Assembly (NCBI GenBank): GCA_036504215.1
Contig: DASXVO010000085.1
Coordinates: 35,834-99,833, forward strand
Direction of reading: 5' to 3'
Source of the DNA: Vicinamibacterales bacterium
GTDB taxonomy: Bacteria; Acidobacteriota; Vicinamibacteria; Vicinamibacterales; Fen-181
Length of the DNA stretch: 64,000 nt
Made by a program: the position numbers and the translations under genes. Under the pieces are notes generated by a model. It saw only the letters and a program-made list of their open reading frames with translations, was not told the origin of the DNA and made no database searches. Below, in pieces: positions 59,624 through 64,000 of the stretch; positions within the stretch are counted from its first letter, which is position 1; every line of letters starts with the position of its first letter.

Positions 59624-61372
59624 TCACTGCACTTTGCCCATCGTCCTGAGCACCGGATAGAACTCTGGCTTTTCACCCATCAGCCCGTCCAGGATGTTCC
59701 ACGCCATCAGACCGTCGTCGGACCGGGCGTCGAACAACAGGAATGCGAGACGCGCGAGGGGCTGATCCATCGGAACGACGATCGACCCGACCGGCACGCT
59801 CTGTTCTGAGGCGTCCCACGTGCCGGTCAACGTCCGCATCTTGTGCGTGCCCTGGTACTCCCGTGCGGCCAGCGTGTTCGATTCGATGCGAAAGCGCTCC
59901 CCCTTCACCGCCAGCGGCCTTGTCGTCCTCACGTACTGCACGCCGTGCGCCTCCAGCCGGTCGATGACGGCGTTGAACGAACGCGCCGCCGGCGAGAGCG
60001 ACGGACCGAAGGGCGAGCCAGACGGCACCGGGGCCAGTGACACAGCCGGCACGATGTAGGCCGCCGGCACGACACTCGTCTCGGTTGGCTCGGTCGTCGC
60101 GTAATGCCCCATCGACTCCGTGCGCTGCGTCCCCGGCACCATGCGCCTGATCGGGCGATCGGCCACGTAGGGATTCCGTTCGGTCAGCGTGTCGGCGAAC
60201 ACGACCTGCACCGGCGCCGGCGACTTCACCAGCTTCTCGCGGACCGCGAGCTGCTTGCCGACGATCGATTCGCCGTCGGCGGTCGCGACGGCTTTGCGCA
60301 CGACCTCCCCGTTCTTGACGACAAAGTCGATGACCTCTTCGAGGAACCAGTAGTTCGCTTTGATGCGGTCCTCGAACGAGGCGTACGAGTACGTTTCCAC
60401 GAGAATGCCCAGGCGGTTGCGGACGCCGAAGTACGTCGACGTGTACCGGGGCTTCGCGAGGTCTTCGTCGGAGGCCCACGCGCGCTCGGCGCTGCCTCGC
60501 ATGACGCCGCCGTAGTAGAAGTAGTCCCACCCGTGCTTCGCCTTGATCGTCCGGGTCACCTGAGGCAGGAGGGTGTCGCGCAGGAGACCCACCGTTGCCT
60601 TCGAGTCGTTCGGGCTCAGGGACGTTTCGTAGGTCAGGTAGAAGCCGCTGTCCGGGGTGCCGTCGGTCGTATGGAGGTCGATCGCCATGTGCGGGTCGTA
60701 CCGTGTGAGGAGTCTCGCGAGCGACCGCGCTTCGGCCGACTCGAGCTTCACGCAGTCGCGGTTGAGATCGAGGTTCTGTGCGTTGGCGCGCTGCCCCATC
60801 CCGCCGATCGGACCGTTCTGGCTGCCCCGATTGGCCACGGTGACCCGCTCGTTGCCGTCGGCGTTGTAGATCGGATTGATGAGTAGCACGACCGACTTGA
60901 ACCACTCGGCCCGCTCGCCCTTGGCAATCGACCGCAGCATCCAGAGCAACGCTTCCTTGCCTTCCACCTCGCCGGCGTGGATGTTGGCCTGGATGTAGAT
61001 GCGGATCTTCTTTGTCGCCAGCACGCTCTCGGGCGTGCCGTCGGGTGCGCCGACGACCGCGAGCGGCATCGGCCGTCCCTCGAACGTGTAGCCGTAGGTG
61101 GTGAGGTGGATCTGCGGCGACGCGCCGGCCATCGCTTTCATGAACGCCATGACGTCGTCGTAGCGGCTCGTCTCGGCAAACCCGGTGGCCTCGGGCCGCG
61201 TCTTGGGCCAGGCCTTCGCTGCGGCCTTCGCCGCTGTGGCTGGTGTCGCCGCAGACCTCGCACCCGATTGGGGTGCCCGTACCGCCGCAGCCGACCCGAT
61301 GCCGGGCGTCACGAGCGCATACGCCAGCAGGAGGCCGCTCCCGCACAGTCGCCTCACGAAGGTACGTGTCAT
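59624..61372 (-). CDS. Exported M14 family zinc carboxypeptidase
   Basis: 582 aa with a signal peptide (about 1-28), then an Ala/Lys linker and an M14 peptidase domain: TTYGYTFEGRPMPLAVVGAP, the zinc motif NIHAGEVEGKEA (His and Glu ligands), NPIYNADGNERV, LDLNRDCVKLESAEAR, and a distal His in DPHMAIDLHTTDGT. ILVETYSYASFEDRI near 340 carries the catalytic Glu region. The last ~180 residues are beta-rich. Second M14 protein in the window, beside an M28 aminopeptidase, which suggests a peptide-scavenging set. Its start is 49 nt after the M28 gene's stop, with a hairpin between. Confidence 0.93.
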   Translation of the reverse strand: MTRTFVRRLCGSGLLLAYALVTPGIGSAAAVRAPQSGARSAATPATAAKAAAKAWPKTRPEATGFAETSRYDDVMAFMKAMAGASPQIHLTTYGYTFEGRPMPLAVVGAPDGTPESVLATKKIRIYIQANIHAGEVEGKEALLWMLRSIAKGERAEWFKSVVLLINPIYNADGNERVTVANRGSQNGPIGGMGQRANAQNLDLNRDCVKLESAEARSLARLLTRYDPHMAIDLHTTDGTPDSGFYLTYETSLSPNDSKATVGLLRDTLLPQVTRTIKAKHGWDYFYYGGVMRGSAERAWASDEDLAKPRYTSTYFGVRNRLGILVETYSYASFEDRIKANYWFLEEVIDFVVKNGEVVRKAVATADGESIVGKQLAVREKLVKSPAPVQVVFADTLTERNPYVADRPIRRMVPGTQRTESMGHYATTEPTETSVVPAAYIVPAVSLAPVPSGSPFGPSLSPAARSFNAVIDRLEAHGVQYVRTTRPLAVKGERFRIESNTLAAREYQGTHKMRTLTGTWDASEQSVPVGSIVVPMDQPLARLAFLLFDARSDDGLMAWNILDGLMGEKPEFYPVLRTMGKVQ

Positions 61373-61396
61373 CGCTGAGAGATCCTTGCGAGGAAA

Positions 61397-61415
61397 GGGC
61401 GGGCACGGCCCGCCC
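61397..61415 (-). terminator. Perfect GC hairpin after the M28 gene
   Basis: GGGCGGGC and GCCCGCCC pair over 8 bp with a 3-nt loop; on the minus strand the structure is followed by TTTCC. It should end or weaken transcription between the M28 and M14 genes. Confidence 0.65.
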
Positions 61416-61420
61416 CGTCT

Positions 61421-63520
61421 CTACTTCTTCTTGCCGGCCGCCGCGACGAGTGTCTTGAACGACTCGTCGTCCACCTTGAAGTCCTTCGCGGCCTGACCGA
61501 CACGGATGAACCGCACCGTACGAATCGCGTCATCCTTCTTGATGTCCTGCAACAGGCCGGCGCCCGCGATGATCTTCCCGATGGCGGTGTTCTTCTTGTC
61601 GAACGCCGCTTTCTTCTCAGTGGTCAGATAGAACGCGCTCGGCGCGGACATTCCGAGCACGCCGGCGACGTCGTGCCTGATCGCGGTGTTCCGCTCCTTC
61701 GGCAGCACGGCAACCGCCGCGGCCTTCTGCGTGTCGGACGCCACAATGCCGGCAATCGCCCCACCCTTCGTCTCCAGGATCTTGCCGACCTGCGGCGCGT
61801 CCGGGCGCGCGGCCCCCGCCGGACCGCCCGGCCCCATCGGTCCGCGGCCGCCGGCTGCCGGCGGGCCGGTCTTCCCCTCGAGGATCCGGATGAAGTTCGC
61901 CGTGTGCACTGGGGCGTTGACGAAGTCGAGCGACGCCATCACCCGCTTCTGCGCATCGCCGCTGCCGACGGACATGTCGGCGTAGAGTCCATCCGGCAGG
62001 TAGATGCCGGCGCGAGGCAGCGGCTTGTCCAGGTTGGCCACGCCGTACGCCACGACCGCCGTGACGAGCGCCGAGTGGCGCTGGTGCTCGATGTACGGCA
62101 CCAACTCGCTGTAGGTGTCGTTCAGCGTGTGCCAGGCGCGCGAGTACGTGTAGTCGGTCTCGGTTCGGAAGCTCAGCGTCGGGATCCCGAGCATCGCGAA
62201 CGACGAATAGTCGCTGCCGCCCGGCGTCTCGGGCCTCGCGCCCGGATAGATGTTGCGCGTCAGCTTGAACGGCCACTTCTGGTTCACGTTGAGAACCGGC
62301 GCCACGACCTTCTCGAAGTCGCCGTACCAGTCGCTCGGCACCGCCGCACCCGTGATGGCGCTCGGGCTGCCATCGCGGTTGATCATCACCACGACCTTCG
62401 GCTGGACCTCCGGGTGCTTCTTCAGCCACGCCTGCGATCCGACGAGACCGTTCTCTTCAGCCGCGAACAGAATCATGACGATCGTGCGCTTGGGGCGCGC
62501 GCCGGCCGCCTTGATGAGGCGCAGCGCTTCCATCCCCGGTGCGAATCCCGATCCGTCGTCCACGCCGCCCGTCGCCGAGCTGAAGCAGTCGAAGTGGCCG
62601 CCGACGACCACGTATTCGTCCGGGTACGTCGAGCCGCGCAGCGTCGCGACGACGTTGTGGTACTTGATGGGCCCCATCTTGAACCAGTTCCGGATGTCGA
62701 ACTCGAGCTCGACCGGCTGCTTCTTCTCGACGAGGTCCTTGATCTCCGTGTACTGCGTGTCGAGCAGCTTGATGTCGGGCAGGACCGGCAGCTTGTCCCA
62801 CGACTGGACGTTGCCGTCGAGCATGCTGATCGGTTCCTTGGCCGACTGAATCGTGCCGAGCGCGCCCGCGTCCACCAGCGCCTTGGTCAGAGCCGGGATC
62901 AACTGCGCATCGGCATATTCCTTCGTCGAGCGCCGCCCGTCGCGCGCGAAGCCGGTGCTCGCTCCAGGAATCAGCACCCACGCGCCGTTGATGATCGCCT
63001 TGTTCGCATTCACCTCGGCGATGGCCACCTGGACGGCGGCACGCTTCTTCTCGACGTCGTCGGGCTTCGCGTTCCGGCCGGGAATCGAGAACGGGTCCGC
63101 CTTGAGGATGACGACCGGGCCTCGCTGCACACCCTTGGTGCCGGCGGTGTAGGTGGGCGTGCCGAAGCGCAGCGCCTTGTCCGTCGGTTTCACCATCTTG
63201 CCGAACCACGGGCCGCGGTTGAATCCGACGGGCACCTCGCCCACTTCTTCGAGTTCCGCCTCGAGGCCGAACTGCTTGAACTGCCAGGCCGCCCACGCCG
63301 TCGCATCCGTGTAGGCGTTGGTGCCGGTCTCTCGACCGCCAAACCGGTTGCTCGCATAGTCGTTCCAGGTCATGACCTGGTTGTCGGTCTTGCCGAGCTG
63401 GATGATCCTGGCGACGACCGGATCGTCCTGTGCGTGCACGTACGCCTGGTAGGCGCCGACCAGCGCGACGACCACGAACAGGGCCACCGCGAGCCGGGTT
63501 GATGACAGACGGTTCCTCAC
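61421..63520 (-). CDS. M28 family aminopeptidase fused to a cyclophilin-like domain
   Basis: 699 aa from GTG 63520, chosen because GGAGGA lies 6 nt upstream and the start opens a signal peptide (RLAVALFVVVALVGAYQAYVHAQ). The protease-associated-like region and the M28 zinc domain follow: VVVGGHFDCF, GGVDDGSGF, FAAEENGLVGS, VMINRDGSPS and a final His in RAWHTLNDT supply the five metal ligands. After about residue 530 the sequence switches to PVHTANFIRILEGKTG, a glycine/proline-rich stretch, then RHDVAGVLGMSAPSAFYLTT and AIGKIIAGAGLLQDIKKDDAIRTVRFIRVG. These blocks match the order of a cyclophilin-type prolyl isomerase with the middle shortened. Likely a periplasmic aminopeptidase with a substrate-handling domain; isomerase activity is doubtful because the central catalytic blocks are missing. 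Confidence 0.88.
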   Translation of the reverse strand: MRNRLSSTRLAVALFVVVALVGAYQAYVHAQDDPVVARIIQLGKTDNQVMTWNDYASNRFGGRETGTNAYTDATAWAAWQFKQFGLEAELEEVGEVPVGFNRGPWFGKMVKPTDKALRFGTPTYTAGTKGVQRGPVVILKADPFSIPGRNAKPDDVEKKRAAVQVAIAEVNANKAIINGAWVLIPGASTGFARDGRRSTKEYADAQLIPALTKALVDAGALGTIQSAKEPISMLDGNVQSWDKLPVLPDIKLLDTQYTEIKDLVEKKQPVELEFDIRNWFKMGPIKYHNVVATLRGSTYPDEYVVVGGHFDCFSSATGGVDDGSGFAPGMEALRLIKAAGARPKRTIVMILFAAEENGLVGSQAWLKKHPEVQPKVVVMINRDGSPSAITGAAVPSDWYGDFEKVVAPVLNVNQKWPFKLTRNIYPGARPETPGGSDYSSFAMLGIPTLSFRTETDYTYSRAWHTLNDTYSELVPYIEHQRHSALVTAVVAYGVANLDKPLPRAGIYLPDGLYADMSVGSGDAQKRVMASLDFVNAPVHTANFIRILEGKTGPPAAGGRGPMGPGGPAGAARPDAPQVGKILETKGGAIAGIVASDTQKAAAVAVLPKERNTAIRHDVAGVLGMSAPSAFYLTTEKKAAFDKKNTAIGKIIAGAGLLQDIKKDDAIRTVRFIRVGQAAKDFKVDDESFKTLVAAAGKKK

Positions 63521-64000
63521 AATGACTCCTCCGATGCTGAGCCTGGGAAGGGGCGGGGAAGGCGCGGCTGATTTTACTCGGGAATCGGTCGTCCCGGTGC
63601 ACGATTCCTCCGATGCTCCGGACAGGCTCGCGCCCCCATACCCCCACGGCCAGATCACCACGCCGCCACCGTCCGGCTCGGTGCCCTGACGCAGGTGGGC
63701 GGTCTACGCCGCGCTTGGCGAGACCCGTGGTTCGGCCCCGCTCACCGCGCCCTGAGCCGCGTCGATGGACGCCCCGCCCCGCCGGCCGTGTCACCGCGCC
63801 GCAGGTAGGCACGGAGGCCGACGTGGACCGGGCCGGCGCGCAGGGCGACTTGGTGAGGTCTTCCGAACCGGAGCCCAGTGCGACGGACCGGGCCGCGGCG
63901 GCCGATCCCCGGATCTCGCGCCGCGCCGCGCTGTCCGGGCGAAGCCTCCCGGCGGCGGCCTTCCGTCCGATGACAGGCCGCGGGGGGAGAGGACGGGTCC
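63521..64000. other. Window end without a supported gene
   Basis: 480 bp upstream of the M28 gene, very G/C-rich. Open frames here are shadows of M28 sequence or proline/arginine-rich noise. I see no tRNA, operator or convincing start; the M28 promoter must be in this stretch, but no clear boxes stand out. Confidence 0.45.

Noticed and set aside
1..64000. tRNA, rRNA, CRISPR arrays, insertion sequences and prophage genes
   Set aside because: No clover-leaf anticodon arm and T-loop pair, no regularly spaced repeats, no transposase or integrase motifs were found on reading both strands.

Overview
The window is high-GC bacterial DNA with long genes on both strands, short intergenic gaps and no rRNA, tRNA, CRISPR array or insertion sequence that I can see. 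The gene content suggests an uncultured Acidobacteriota lineage, possibly Vicinamibacteria. This rests on PAS hybrid kinases, a DUF5916 outer-membrane protein, a two-component-propeller sensor, exported M14 and M28 peptidases and Crp/Fnr regulators of an acidobacterial type. The assignment is inference from family content, not from a marker gene.

Layout. 1-6009 (minus): a lipid-hydrolase cluster (patatin-like protein cut by the window edge, DUF2235 protein, alpha/beta lipase, unknown protein) with two ATGA overlaps. 6193-18036: a Tat-exported threonine-aldolase-like enzyme, two hybrid histidine kinases, a VOC protein, a DUF5916 protein, a metzincin-like lipoprotein and a cupredoxin lipoprotein. 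18569-28046: an M14 peptidase, a propeller sensor that ends in a four-cysteine motif instead of a kinase, a cupin, and a plus-strand run of YidB-like, BON/LysM, RHH-like and lipoprotein genes. 28103-36820: one 2905-codon cyclic beta-glucan synthase-like gene.

37-54.3 kb is a stress-type island. It holds two tandem Crp/Fnr genes, phosphoketolase, many tiny membrane proteins (DUF3309, lmo0937-like, GlsB, DUF3185, YtxH), a SYLF protein, glycine-zipper and helix-hairpin-helix envelope proteins, a B12-radical SAM protein, an AI-2E family permease and an MgtA-type P-ATPase. 54.3-63.5 kb is mostly housekeeping and peptidase genes on the minus strand: rRNA methyltransferase, acyl-CoA dehydrogenase, PNPOx-like protein, RRM protein, ThyX, M14 peptidase and an M28 peptidase fused to a cyclophilin-like domain.

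The main discovery is a repeated promoter module in and just upstream of the stress island. A 16-bp dyad (TGTNCN, 4 nt, TGCACA or a variant, often followed by GAC) is followed 27-28 nt after the start of its right half by a TACCAT-like -10 box. Nine copies with this spacing are oriented toward nine transcription units: the giant glucan synthase, the second Crp gene, DUF3309, phosphoketolase, the glycine-zipper/GlsB operon, the HhH/radical SAM operon, YtxH, a 103-aa membrane protein and the P-ATPase. The spacing puts the dyad near -42, the class II activator position, where it replaces a -35 box. The two Crp/Fnr genes inside the island are the obvious candidate regulators. This looks like a local Crp/Fnr regulon linking an acetyl-phosphate-forming pathway, envelope glucan, Mg2+ transport and membrane stress proteins.
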